A model generated the notes under the pieces. The model searched no databases. It worked only from the letters and a program-made list of their open reading frames with translations, and was not told the origin of the DNA. Position numbers and translations under genes: made by a program. From Diprion similis (taxonomy: Eukaryota > Arthropoda > Insecta > Hymenoptera > Diprionidae), in NCBI RefSeq assembly GCF_021155765.1, contig NC_060110.1, forward strand, positions 15,770,001 through 15,834,000: a stretch of DNA of 64,000 bases. Direction: 5' to 3'. Below, one piece after another: positions 53,431-64,000 of the stretch (the stretch's first letter is position 1; each line of letters starts with the position of its first letter).

Positions 53431-56400
53431 TATATGCTCTCTCCAGTTAGTTTTGAGCAAATCGGAATTTTTTTAGCTTAAGACTGCTCCTGGTATTGCG
53501 AAAATATCTGTAACGATCTGAACCGAGAAGTTTGATCAAAAACAGGAAGTGATTGATTGATTGACTGCTTGTGATGTCGATGCAGTGTGTCTGAAGGCAT
53601 GCCTGTTAGCTTGAGAGGGCTTTTGTAATCGCTTGCTTACATGCTACGTCCTCTTAGAATAAGGCTTATCGAAGAAATTTCGACGTAAAATTACTCCTGG
53701 TATCAGGAGAACATCTGAGCCGAGGAGGTCGATCAAAAACAGAGACCGATTGATTGACTGCGTGTGATATCGATGCTGTGTCTCTGAAGGCATGCCTGCT
53801 TGCTTGAGATCGCTTGTAATCGCTTGCTTACATGCTACGTCCTCTTAGAATAAGGCTTTTCGGAGAAATTTCGGCGTAAAATTACTCCTGGTATCAGGAG
53901 AACATCTGAGCCGGGGAGGTCGATCAAAAACAGAGACCGATTGATTGACTGCGTGTGATATCGATGCTGTGTCTCTGAAGGCATGCCTGCTTGCTTGAGA
54001 TCGCTTGTCATCGCTTGCTTACATGCTACGTCCTCTTAGAATAAGACTTTTCGGAGAAATTTCGGCGTAAAATTACTCCTGGTATCAGGAGAACATCTGA
54101 GCCGAGGAGGTCGATCAAAAACAGAGACCGATTGATTGACTGCGTGTGATATCGATGCTGTGTCTCTGAAGGCATGCCTGCTTGCTTCAGATCGCTTGTA
54201 ATCGCTTGCTTACATGCTACGTCCTCTTAGAATAAGGCTTTTCGGAGAAATTTCGGCGTAAAATTACTCCTGGTATCAGGAGAACATCTGAGCCGAGGAG
54301 GTCGATCAAAAACAGAGACCGATTGATTGACTGCGTGTGATATCGATGCTGTGTCTCTGAAGGCATGCCTGCTTGCTTCAGATCGCTTGTAATCGCTTGC
54401 TTACATGCTACGTCCTCTAAGAATAAGGCTTTTCGGAGAAATTTCGGCGTAAAATTACTCCTGGTATCAGGAGAACATCTGAGCCGAGGAGGTCGATCAA
54501 AAACAGAGACCGATTGATTGACTGCGTGTGATATCGATGCTGTGTCTCTGAAGGCATGCCTGCTTGCTTCAGATCGCTTGTAATCGCTTGCTTACATGCT
54601 ACGTCCTCTTAGAATGAGGCTTTTCGGAGAAATTTCGGCGTAAAATTACTCCTGGTATCAGGAGAACATCTGAGCCGAGGAGGTCGATCAAAAACAGAGA
54701 CCGATTGATTGACTGCGTGTGATATCGATGCTGTGTCTCTGAAGGCATGCCTGCTTGCTTGAGATCGCTTGTAATCGCTTGCTTACATGCTACGTCCTCT
54801 TAGAATAAGGCTTTTCGGAGAAATTTCGGCGTGAAATTACTCCTGGTATCAGGAGAACATCTGAGCCGAGGAGGTCGATCAAAAACAGAGACCGATTGAT
54901 TGACTGCTTGTGATATCGATGCTGTGTGTCTGAAGGCATGCCTGCTTGCTTCAGATCGCTTGTAATCGCTTGCTTACATGCTACGTCCTCTTAGAATAAG
55001 GCTTTTCGGAGAAATTTCGGCGTGAAATTACTCCTGGTATCAGGAGAACATCTGAGCCGAGGAGGTCGATCAAAAACAGAGACTGATTGATTGACTGCTT
55101 GTGATATCGATGCTGTGTGTCTGAAGGCATGCCTGCTTGCTTCAGATCGCTTGTAATCGCTTGCTTACATGCTACGTCCTCTTAGAATAAGGCTTTTCGG
55201 AGAAATTTCGGCGTAAAATTACTCCTGGTATCAGGAGAACATCTGAGCCGAGGAGGTCGATCAAAAACAGAGACCGATTGATTGACTGCGTGTGATATCG
55301 ATGCTGTGTCTCTGAAGGCATGCCTGCTTGCTTCAGATCGCTTGTAATCGCTTGCTTACATGCTACGTCCTCTTAGAATAAGGCTTTTCGGAGAAATTTC
55401 GGCGTAAAATTACTCCTGGTATCAGGAGAACATCTGAGCCGAGGAGGTCGATCAAAAACAGAGACCGATTGATTGACTGCGTGTGATATCGATGCTGTGT
55501 CTCTGAAGGCATGCCTGCTTGCTTCAGATCGCTTGTAATCGCTTGCTTACATGCTACGTCCTCTTAGAATAAGGCTTTTCGGAGAAATTTCGGCGTAAAA
55601 TTACTCCTGGTATCAGGAGAACATCTGAGCCGAGGAGGTCGATCAAAAACAGAGACCGATTGATTGACTGCGTGTGATATCGATGCTGTGTCTCTGAAGG
55701 CATGCCTGCTTGCTTCAGATCGCTTGTAATCGCTTGCTTACATGCTACGTCCTCTTAGAATAAGGCTTTTCGGAGAAATTTCGGCGTAAAATTACTCCTG
55801 GTATCAGGAGAACATCTGAGCCGAGGAGGTCGATCAAAAACAGAGACCGATTGATTGACTGCGTGTGATATCGATGCTGTGTCTCTGAAGGCATGCCTGC
55901 TTGCTTCAGATCGCTTGTATTCGCTTGCTTACATGCTACGTCCTCTTAGAATAAGGCTTTTCGGAGAAACTTCGGCGTAAAATTACTCCTGGTATCAGGA
56001 GAACATCTGAGCCGAGGAGGTCGATCAAAAACAGAGACTGATTGATTGACTGCGTGTGATATCGATGCTGTGTCTCTGAAGGCATGCCTGCTTGCTTCAG
56101 ATCGCTTGTCATCGCTTGCTTACATGCTACGTCCTCTTAGAATAAGGCTTTTCGGAGAAACTTCGGCGTAAAATTACTCCTGGTATCAGGAGAACATCTG
56201 AGCCGAGGAGGTCGATCAAAAACAGAGACCGATTGATTGACTGCGTGTGATATCGATGCTGTGTCTCTGAAGGCATGCCTGCTTGCTTCAGATCGCTTGT
56301 AATCGCTTGCTTACATGCTACGTCCTCTTAGAATAAGGCTTTTCGGAGAAATTTCGGCGTAAAATTACTCCTGGTATCAGGAGAACATCTGAGCCGAGGA

Positions 56401-57440
56401 GGTCGATCAAAAACAGAGACCGATTGATTGACTGCTTGTGATATCGATGCTGTGTGTCTGAAGGCATGCCTGCTTGCTTCAGATCGCTTGTAATCGCTTG
56501 CTTACATGCTACATCCTCTTAGAATAAGGCTTATCGGAGAAATTTCGGCGTAAAATTACTCCTGGTATCAGGAGAACATCTGAGCCGAGGAGGTCGATCA
56601 AAAACAGAGACTGATTGATTGACTGCTTGTGATATCGATAGTGTGTCTCTGAAGGCATGCCTGCTTGCTTCAGATCGCTTGTAATCGCTTGCTTACATGC
56701 TACATCCTCTTAGAATAAGGCTTATCGGAGAAATTTCGGCGTAAAATTACTCCTGGTATCAGGAGAACATCTGAGCCGAGGAGGTCGATCAAAAACAGAG
56801 ACTGATTGATTGACTGCGTGTGATATCGATAGTGTGTCTCTGAAGGCATGCCTGCTTGCTTCAGATCGCTTGTCATCGCTTGCTTACATGCTACATCCTC
56901 TTAGAATAAGGCTTATCGGAGAAATTTCGGCGTAAAATTACTCCTGGTATCAGGAGAACATCTGAGCCGAGGAGGTCGATCAAAAACAGAGACCGATTGA
57001 TTGACTGCGTGTGATATCGATGCTGTGTCTCTGAAGGCATGCCTGCTTGCTTGAGATCGCTTGTAATCGCTTGCTTACATGCTACGTCCTCTTAGAATAA
57101 GGCTTTTCGGAGAAATTTCGGCGTAAAATTACTCCTGGTATCAGGAGAACATCTGAGCCGAGGAGGTCGATCAAAAACAGAGACCGATTGATTGACTGCG
57201 TGTGATATCGATGCTGTGTCTCTGAAGGCATGCCTGCTTGCTTGAGATCGCTTGTCATCGCTTGCTTACATGCTACGTCCTCTTAGAATAAGACTTTTCG
57301 GAGAAATTTCGGCGTAAAATTACTCCTGGTATCAGGAGAACATCTGAGCCGAGGAGGTCGATCAAAAACAGAGACTGATTGATTTACTGCTTGTGATGTC
57401 GATGCTGTGTGTCTGAGAGCATGCCTGCTTGCTTGAGAGC
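53431..57440. repeat. Tandem satellite array, 191-bp monomer, about 21 copies
   Basis: The marker GCCGAGGAGGTCG recurs every 191 bases from 53719 to 57348 (20 occurrences, 19 equal steps; the copy at 53910 reads GCCGGGGAGG). So 20 units contain no net length change. The outermost copies are more diverged; the first has a 197-base step. Each monomer holds a perfect hairpin, CTCCTG-GTAT-CAGGAG, and repeated CGCTTG/ATCGCTTG motifs. Variants occur at few positions (CTTGAG/CTTCAG, TAATCG/TCATCG, GGCTTTTC/GGCTTATC). The period is not a multiple of three and no long frame spans it, so it is non-coding. The unit length is near one nucleosome repeat. Confidence 0.97.
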
Positions 57441-60400
57441 GAAAAGTTGAGCTTTTTTGCAAAAAAAATGCAAAAAATTTATCGCGTCTAGATGAAAGTG
57501 AAACAAGATAAATGCTTTTGATTGTTTCTGAAAATTCTGATGATTTTGAAGCATGCGGAAAGCAATTCTACAAAGCACTCTATTGACGTAATTTCTGAGT
57601 GGAATCGGTTGCATGCAGTCCGAACACGATGCGAGCAACGGATCAAGAATTACACCCGAAAAACGAGGAAATTTCTTTGCATTTCTCCGGTTGTTGGTTG
57701 AACACTGTTCTAAATACCTTCTTCGTATTTCTTACGATCTAATTAGTCTAAGTTACAGCCAAAATACATTAAATTCGCACTGGGTTGATGGGACAGAAAA
57801 ATCACAAATTCACAGCTACCAAGTTTCAGCTTTTTATTTAATATGCCTTAATTCTATTACAAGTGTTCAGGTGTCAGTGTCAGTAATTCAACAAGTTGCT
57901 ACATAGTGTAAAAGCATTGACAAAAGGAAGTGCAAAAGTACAATATTAGATAATAATTCTGATTATTATAATAGGAAAGAGGAGTGCGATATAAATTATC
58001 CTAAGCGGAATAAGAAGAATATAATGTCAGATAGTTATTGTCGTAGTTAGTAAGTATAGTTCAAGTTCTGGCTTGCGTACAATCGATTTCAGTATTTTCA
58101 AAAATTCCAAAAGGATTTTCCTTCCTTTTGTTCGGATAAAAAAACTCTTTTCCTCAGAGTCTATTCAAATTACCCTTTTCTAGACTTATCCGACTATAAG
58201 GATTGCAAAAAAAGCATTAAGAGCATCGTCGGTCTGACAGTTGACAAAATAAATACAAAATACGCAGTAATTTATTTACATTTTCAAATCCAGTTTGCAT
58301 AAAATAGTATCTATTCAATATCATACATATCATATCTTACAGAGGTGCATTGCACGTTTCTTGAGGTAATGTATATTGCATTTTTTCCCCTCTAATTTAC
58401 TCATATTTGGTCAATTCAATATTCAAAACATTCGACAATTCAAATTGCTGTCGTTATTTAACCATCCCTCCTCACCTCTGGAGATCATAACAGTCATGCA
58501 GCGAGAGCCTCAGTCTGAAATCCAGTTGGAATCCCGGTAAGGAATGCAACGGTCGACCTGTCTGCGGTGGAATTACCATTGGAAGAAAATACTTCCAACA
58601 GGCCACATAATGTCCATGTAGCGTTTATCAAGTTACTCATTTTCTAAAGTCTTGAAGCTGATAGTTGTTGAATACATTTTTTTCCCACACCAGGCAAAAA
58701 GTAAACCCGAGGCTCACAAGTATGAACTGGGATTTATGATACCGATGGCTAAGTCCAGTCGGTGTTGATGTAAACCAATTGTTGGTAACTCGCATGTTTC
58801 ACATCTCTACAAGCAGTAGTCAGTCAATAACGTCGGGAAGAGTGGCCACGTATCATCAGTTTTTTGAAAGTTATTCAGTGTGGCGAGATTGAAAGTAGAG
58901 TAATTGCAATAATTTTTTACTCAATCTCATCATCATACATTTAATTATTGTTGCATGAAAAATAGTATCACCCTGTAAAAGAAAAATTAGTGCGTTAGTT
59001 TTCCTTAATATGCGTACCTTTAATATTATACAGACACCGATCTCAGTAGTCTTCGAAAATTTATAGGAAATACTGAAATCATGGACGAATGGATAAAAGT
59101 GAACATTGAAAAATGCATTTACAATGTTAAGATTTCTTAGTGCTACTCCGTATAATATTTGTTCGTAAAGCATTGAGATTACACATACAATATTGACATT
59201 CTTCGCAGTCTGTTTTCAATCTTCCGTAAAATAGTAATTGGAAATTGACTCACCCATGATATGCGTTCCGATAATTCGATTGAATAATAGATTATTGTGT
59301 CATTATTGAGTTCAATTAGAAACTGAAATGGTCAATTATTATCCACATCTTGATTATTATTCACGATTTAGTGAGTTTATTTAGAGTCATTATCTATCGG
59401 TATAAAGTACAGTGCGTGAAAACGCTGAAGAACAGTATACATATATTATAAGAAATACTGTTGCTGAAAGTTCTGCTCCAGTAAGCAAAATGGTTCAACA
59501 ACGAACGCTAATCAGGTTTGTCAGCCTATTTCGAATTATGCTAATTAGCAAAAATCTGAATCCAGTGAAAATTTAATGACGTTCAATTATGCCTTTATTC
59601 AAATAACGATAAGCTAACTATGAACTTTGGCGCCATTCTCTAATCGGTAATAAAGTGTGATGATACGCAGTGGTAGCTGCCGGCAGCGCAGAAACAGTCT
59701 CTTGTCTTAGTCGTTTTTGAATAAAATACTTGAGAGATTTCAACTTGTACAAACGAGATGTAGGCGTTATGGGTATGTATGTAAGTTTGATGTGTTAAAA
59801 AAGCATCGATTGACGTGATCTGTGGAAGTTGAGTATCTAGGAAAAGATACATTGAAAGGACTTTTTTCCTGTATGCAATGAAGCTATAACGGTCAAAAGT
59901 CGAGTAGATAACACGGCACACAATTTCTCAGCAAATATTAGATGCGGGTATTATTATATCGCTACGAGATTCATGACAGGGTCGTTGTGCTGCTGCCCAA
60001 GCAGCAAATCAGATAACAATTAGTAATTACACTGTGCCCAACTCACTGGAGGAGCTGTAAACCATTGTTATAAAAGTCGATCTGCCTAATCGCGATCCCT
60101 TGTTTACCTTCATTGTTAGAAATTCAAAGACGTAGATACTCCGTGGTTACCACCCGCAATCACTTGTTTGAAAGTCACCTACCAGCATTTAAATATCTTC
60201 CCAGTTTTCAACCGGATTTCCCTAAATGTGTCAGCGGGTCCTTTGCTTATGCTTTGATCCCACTTCCATAGAGAAACCTTGCACATTGACTAGTTAAGTA
60301 TAAGGGTTGGGCTAGGTTTGGGCTAAGTGGTGGTGCGGTGGGCGCGGCGTTGGGAGTTTGAGTTATGAATATCGCTGAATATGGGCGCGTTTCCGGTCTC

Positions 60401-61189
60401 ACCGGAACTTGGCGTTAGCAGTAGTTGCCGATGTAGCAGGTACTTCGTATATACGTATATACTCACTGCCAGGGCTTACCAGGAGTCATTTCACGCGTCG
60501 TAGCTCACGGAAGCAAACGTTTATTTGAGATTTCATCCATAAATCTACCCTCTATATATAACACATAATGTGTTTACGGGGGGTTAAGCATTTGACTAAT
60601 AATTACCCCACTTGCCCGCTCTTTTGTAATTAATAAACGACCGTGGCTTTGGCCGTGAGAAACTAGGTGTACATAATTTTACGGAAGATGATTATCAATC
60701 TTGTAACAATTCCCTGAAAACAACCTCTACTCGTTTTCCTGACAGGCTTATTATGCCTTTCGCTCCGATCTGAAAACACCTATGATTGTAAACTTTTCGT
60801 GTACGTCACGCTCTAGCAATCGAATAAGAGATTACCATAACGTTGTCTTTAACTTGTCATTCTCGCAAAGCGGCTTCCTCCGACTTTGACTGAAGTGTGT
60901 TTAAGAATAGCCTGTTGCGCCGTTTACAAATTATCGATATTTTCTAAAGCCAACATAAATTCCAGGTTCGATTACAATTTCAATAGAAATTCGGCCTCTG
61001 CAAGACCCGGAAATCTCATCCAATTAAATTCGTATTGTCCTTTTCACGAGCGGCTTGAACCACCTCGGGCTAGATTGATGGGCTGCCCTAATGACGATAG
61101 CATTAATGATTGGAGAGGTGCGATTGCCGGAGCCTTTCGTCGACGGTGTAGTGCGTCGGCCTCCAAAATACATGTTCAGGTTCGAGCTG
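57441..61189. other. Non-coding stretch, no supported gene
   Basis: AT-rich with no domain-bearing frame. A short ATG frame with a GTAAGG donor at about 58537, and a GC-richer patch at 60320-60460 with a GTACTT donor, are possible transcript starts but are unsupported. Confidence 0.4.
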
Positions 61190-61269
61190 ATGGCAACACT
61201 TTTGCCATCTGTCGCCCGTGTCCGACACATGTTACGTTTTCTATCGAAAACAATCGTAACCTCAGCCAG
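61190..61269 (+). CDS. Weak candidate first exon with a mitochondrial-presequence-like N-terminus
   Basis: An ATG at 61190 opens a frame reading MATLLPSVARVRHMLRFL and ending in TSA before a GT donor at 61270. The peptide is rich in Arg, Leu and Ser with no acidic residue, as mitochondrial targeting peptides are. The start context is weak (C at -3). Acceptors at 61625 and 62146 keep the frame open for short distances, but neither gives a protein I recognise. It may be chance. Confidence 0.18.
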
Positions 61270-62476
61270 GTACTTTCGTCTAGGTTCACTCTGAGGCGCT
61301 CTCCGTATGTCGGGTAGTCACCTGTTAAATCGATCCGAATCAAAATAATATCACGGCGGATGCAAGAAAACCAGGAGGAACGTCAATGGGTAAGTGGGAG
61401 AGAATAAGCTAGCCATCGCACCAAAGTCTCCTTAAATGTAGCGAACGTTTGCATGCCCATAGCTCTAAATTTAACCGAAATCAGAGATAAGATGGCGTGT
61501 TTGGGCCTTAGATAAAATTCCAACCTACGTCAACTATCAATTTTTCCTCTAGGCTCTAGCAGAGCCTAACAGCTATTGTAAATATTCATTATTCCTAACG
61601 GTTTTATATGTATTTGTATTACAGAAGTTTAGATAATATCGATGGGTCCTATGGAAACAGAAGTATTACTTCGCGCGGCTAGAACGAACGTATTTTGAAA
61701 GACGCTACAGTAAGTATGAACAAGGCTTTAAATACACCTTATAGAGTCGATTGCGATTCGTCTGTTTTAAATTGCTTAGCGAATACGACCGTTCTAGGTG
61801 GCTCACCGAAATATGTCTGTTTCCATTGAACCCGTCGTCGCTAAGTAACTGGGCTGAACGTTTTCCTAGACTGGTTACGAATCTCAAACCTTTATGGGCT
61901 TCTCTCACCGCGCCGACAGCGAGCATTCCACATTAGTGGTCACTCAGTGGCCACATCCGACCCTTGAATGATCGTGTAATGTTCAAGGAAGCCTGCAAAT
62001 AGTTGGTGTCCTTCGGAGGGGGGGCCGTTCTCTGTAGCTGATGGGTCGACAATAGGGATCCTCACGAATCTTTCGAATTGCTACTCGTACGCTGATCCTG
62101 GTATTCTACCAGTACTTTCATATGAATCTGATTTCACTTTTCAGTTCCATGATGCGTTTGGAAACAGAAACTAATGATCACTTCCTCGGACGAAACGTCG
62201 GGCAATTGACCAGGTTCGGTACTGTTTCGGGAGATCCGAAATTCCGTCGGTTCAGAAGAACGATTTTTCCTCAGTAAAGAAGGTTGACCGCGGGGGCCGG
62301 AGGGCGCAGGAGAGCCGCTCGCTCTGTCGTGAGAGGCTATCGGGCCCCACGAAGGAGAAACGAGACGCGCAATCTGAGGAGAGGGGGGAATCACCTGCGG
62401 TGCACCTGCTGCGCAGGGGGCTCACCTCGGGCCGCGTATTAAAACTGTATCGCCCTGCATCCTCCGTCGACACGAA

Positions 62477-62575
62477 ATGATCATCAAGCCTCCTGTCTCC
62501 GCCTCCCGCTCGAGCGCATTGCCAACGTACTTTCAGCCCGCGTCTAGGCCTTCGCTTCGATCCGGGGCCGAGGAG
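62477..62575 (+). CDS. Weak candidate coding first exon in a GC-rich patch
   Basis: An ATG at 62477 opens 33 codons (starting MIIKPPVSASRSS) that end phase 0 at a strong donor, GAG|GTGAGC. An acceptor-like AG before GTGGACGCGGAG at about 62673 would continue in frame. The protein is not recognised, and GC-rich DNA has long open frames by chance. Confidence 0.15.
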
Positions 62576-64000
62576 GTGAGCGGGGCGCCAAGAAAGACGG
62601 TTACGGAGGTTTCCGCCGAAGGAGGCGACGTTGGGTGACTCGCCGCCCCGCGTGGGACCCTCCAAGGGTCAGGTGGACGCGGAGGACTTCGCCGCGGCGG
62701 ACGACGGGCGTCGAGCCCCGAGCCTCGCGCACCTGCTACACACCTGTTGTTCCAAACCCGTACGCAAAGAACGCCAAGAGCTTCTTCGAGGAGACTCTCC
62801 TCCTGTATCCTGTATCTGTCCCCGATCTAATGGTTCCTGGCTATTATCGCGCCGCGACCGTTTCGTACCTCCATAGCTCTACCCGGCTGTCGATTCCTCC
62901 AGAAGCCGAACCGAAATTCAGTCAAAGCTACGAGTCATTCGAAATCACCCTGGATTGGTTATTATAGTGCGATTATATTCGAGAATCAGTTGCATTGCTC
63001 TTGTTCTTCGGTATTTGGTACCGCGTTGCTGTATCCGTCTGGGATGACCTGATCGTTGGAAAAACGTAATATTATACTCGCTTACGGCTGAAATAACTAG
63101 TTGCGAATGCCTTGGGTATCTTTTCCATAAACACTGTCTAATGTCTCGCTATCGACTGGTATTTTTCTTGAGCCAGCATACAGCCACGATGATATACAAG
63201 TTTTTCGTTATCATAACTGTCCAGCGTATGCTTCAGGTGCGGTTATAGGTTATTCTTATCAGTGATTATACGAGACTCTGCAAGAATTTTCTCCGAATCT
63301 GTTCAACAATATTTTCAATGAATAAAATACATATCCACAGCCTGCAATCAAGATCTCTGTTTATTTTATACGGTGTATAATTAAGACTTGGACTGTGTTC
63401 GCATACTCGTTGGCATTACCGAATGATGAGCGAAAACAATAGCGAATTTCGCACCGTATGGAAGAACCCCGTTGACGGGGGGACCTGTAACGCAAGACGT
63501 ATAAAGCAACAATGGAAATATAATTGCAGACTGTGAGCAACCGTTGAAAAAACGTTCGACGTCGCGTCAGGTGCCAGGTGCCATTCGCTCACCAGGAAGG
63601 GTACAAGTGTATCGAGGCAAGTGTATCGAACAAGTGCCGGTATTTAAGTGGATGCACTTAACGACGCTCCGGCGTCCCTTGCCCTCGGCACCCCATCGCA
63701 CCCTCTCGATTCTAACATTTCTGACCCGGCCACATATCTCCCGCACTCGACGTGCAGGGTCGTGTACATTGAATTCGAGGGAACGCTACACTTTCTACAA
63801 ATTTCCGTTTCTCAACGTCTTCGGGTGGCCAATCCCCCACCTTCGTGTCCTCGAAGGTGCACCTTACCGGCCAAGGGCCAGCCTACCGGTCGCCGGCCGG
63901 TCGCTCGGTCGTTCGGCAGGTTGCTTAGGCCGCAGTAGCAGCTGTATCGAGCATACAGGTGAAACGCATCACCCCAAGCTATCGCATCCTCTCTACCATC
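62576..64000. other. GC-rich patches, likely promoter or 5' leader DNA of a gene beyond the window
   Basis: Open frames overlap in several frames at 62630-62970 and 63640-64000, which reflects base composition. One frame from an ATG at 63652 stays open to the window end. Direct repeats of CGGTCG type lie near 63885-63915, and a CAG|GTGAAA donor-like site lies at 63959. No domain is recognised. Confidence 0.3.

Noticed and set aside
53431..57440. CRISPR array or coding tandem repeat
   Set aside because: The repeats are 191 bases with no spacers, the period is not a multiple of three, and no open frame runs through.
58500..58750. Two-exon small ORF suggested by a GTAAGG donor and a CACCAG acceptor
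   Set aside because: The joined product would be only about 28 residues, with no family and no other support.
62252..62665. 137-codon minus-strand frame in the GC-rich patch
   Set aside because: Open frames overlap on both strands there, as expected from base composition; it shows no domain.

Overview
The window looks like insect nuclear DNA. It is mostly AT-rich and non-coding, its genes have introns with GT-AG borders, and it carries an insect-type brinker gene, an arthropod-type PAN/zona pellucida cuticle protein gene and an animal Atg5. A hymenopteran (bee, wasp or sawfly) is plausible, but I cannot prove the order from sequence alone. Three genes can be read with confidence. Much of the rest is intergenic DNA, introns, short inverted-repeat elements and one satellite array.

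Layout. 1-22.4 kb has no supported coding exon; it holds a small inverted-repeat element (2085-2356) and a TATA-containing candidate first exon (5127-5387). 22.5-31.5 kb holds an 11-exon plus-strand gene for a secreted, membrane-anchored protein with signal peptide, three PAN/Apple domains, ZP domain, furin site and transmembrane helix. It belongs to the neyo/nyobe/morpheyus/trynity group that shapes apical extracellular matrix. Its introns carry a palindromic element (25073-25284) and a non-autonomous hAT-like transposon (30576-30940).

34.1-38.7 kb is the brinker locus. A GC-rich upstream region carries three exact matches to the Dpp-responsive Mad/Medea/Schnurri silencer element. A long single-exon ORF follows, with two Brinker-type DNA-binding domains, a CtBP-like motif and a Groucho motif. 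38.7-49.6 kb is AT-rich intergenic DNA with microsatellites and a TA-flanked inverted-repeat element. 49.67-51.17 kb is Atg5 on the minus strand (four exons, 271 aa). 52.87-53.17 kb is a large foldback element. 53.43-57.44 kb is an array of about 21 copies of a 191-bp satellite. 57.4-64 kb has no confident gene, but it has GC-rich patches and two weak candidate first exons near 61.2 and 62.5 kb.

The genes do not form an operon or an obvious pathway: Brinker is a transcriptional repressor in Dpp/BMP signalling, the ZP protein acts in the cuticle, and Atg5 acts in autophagosome formation. The most interesting points are the paired DNA-binding domains in Brinker, the silencer cluster upstream of it, and the indel-free 191-bp satellite whose two ends carry matching variant copies.
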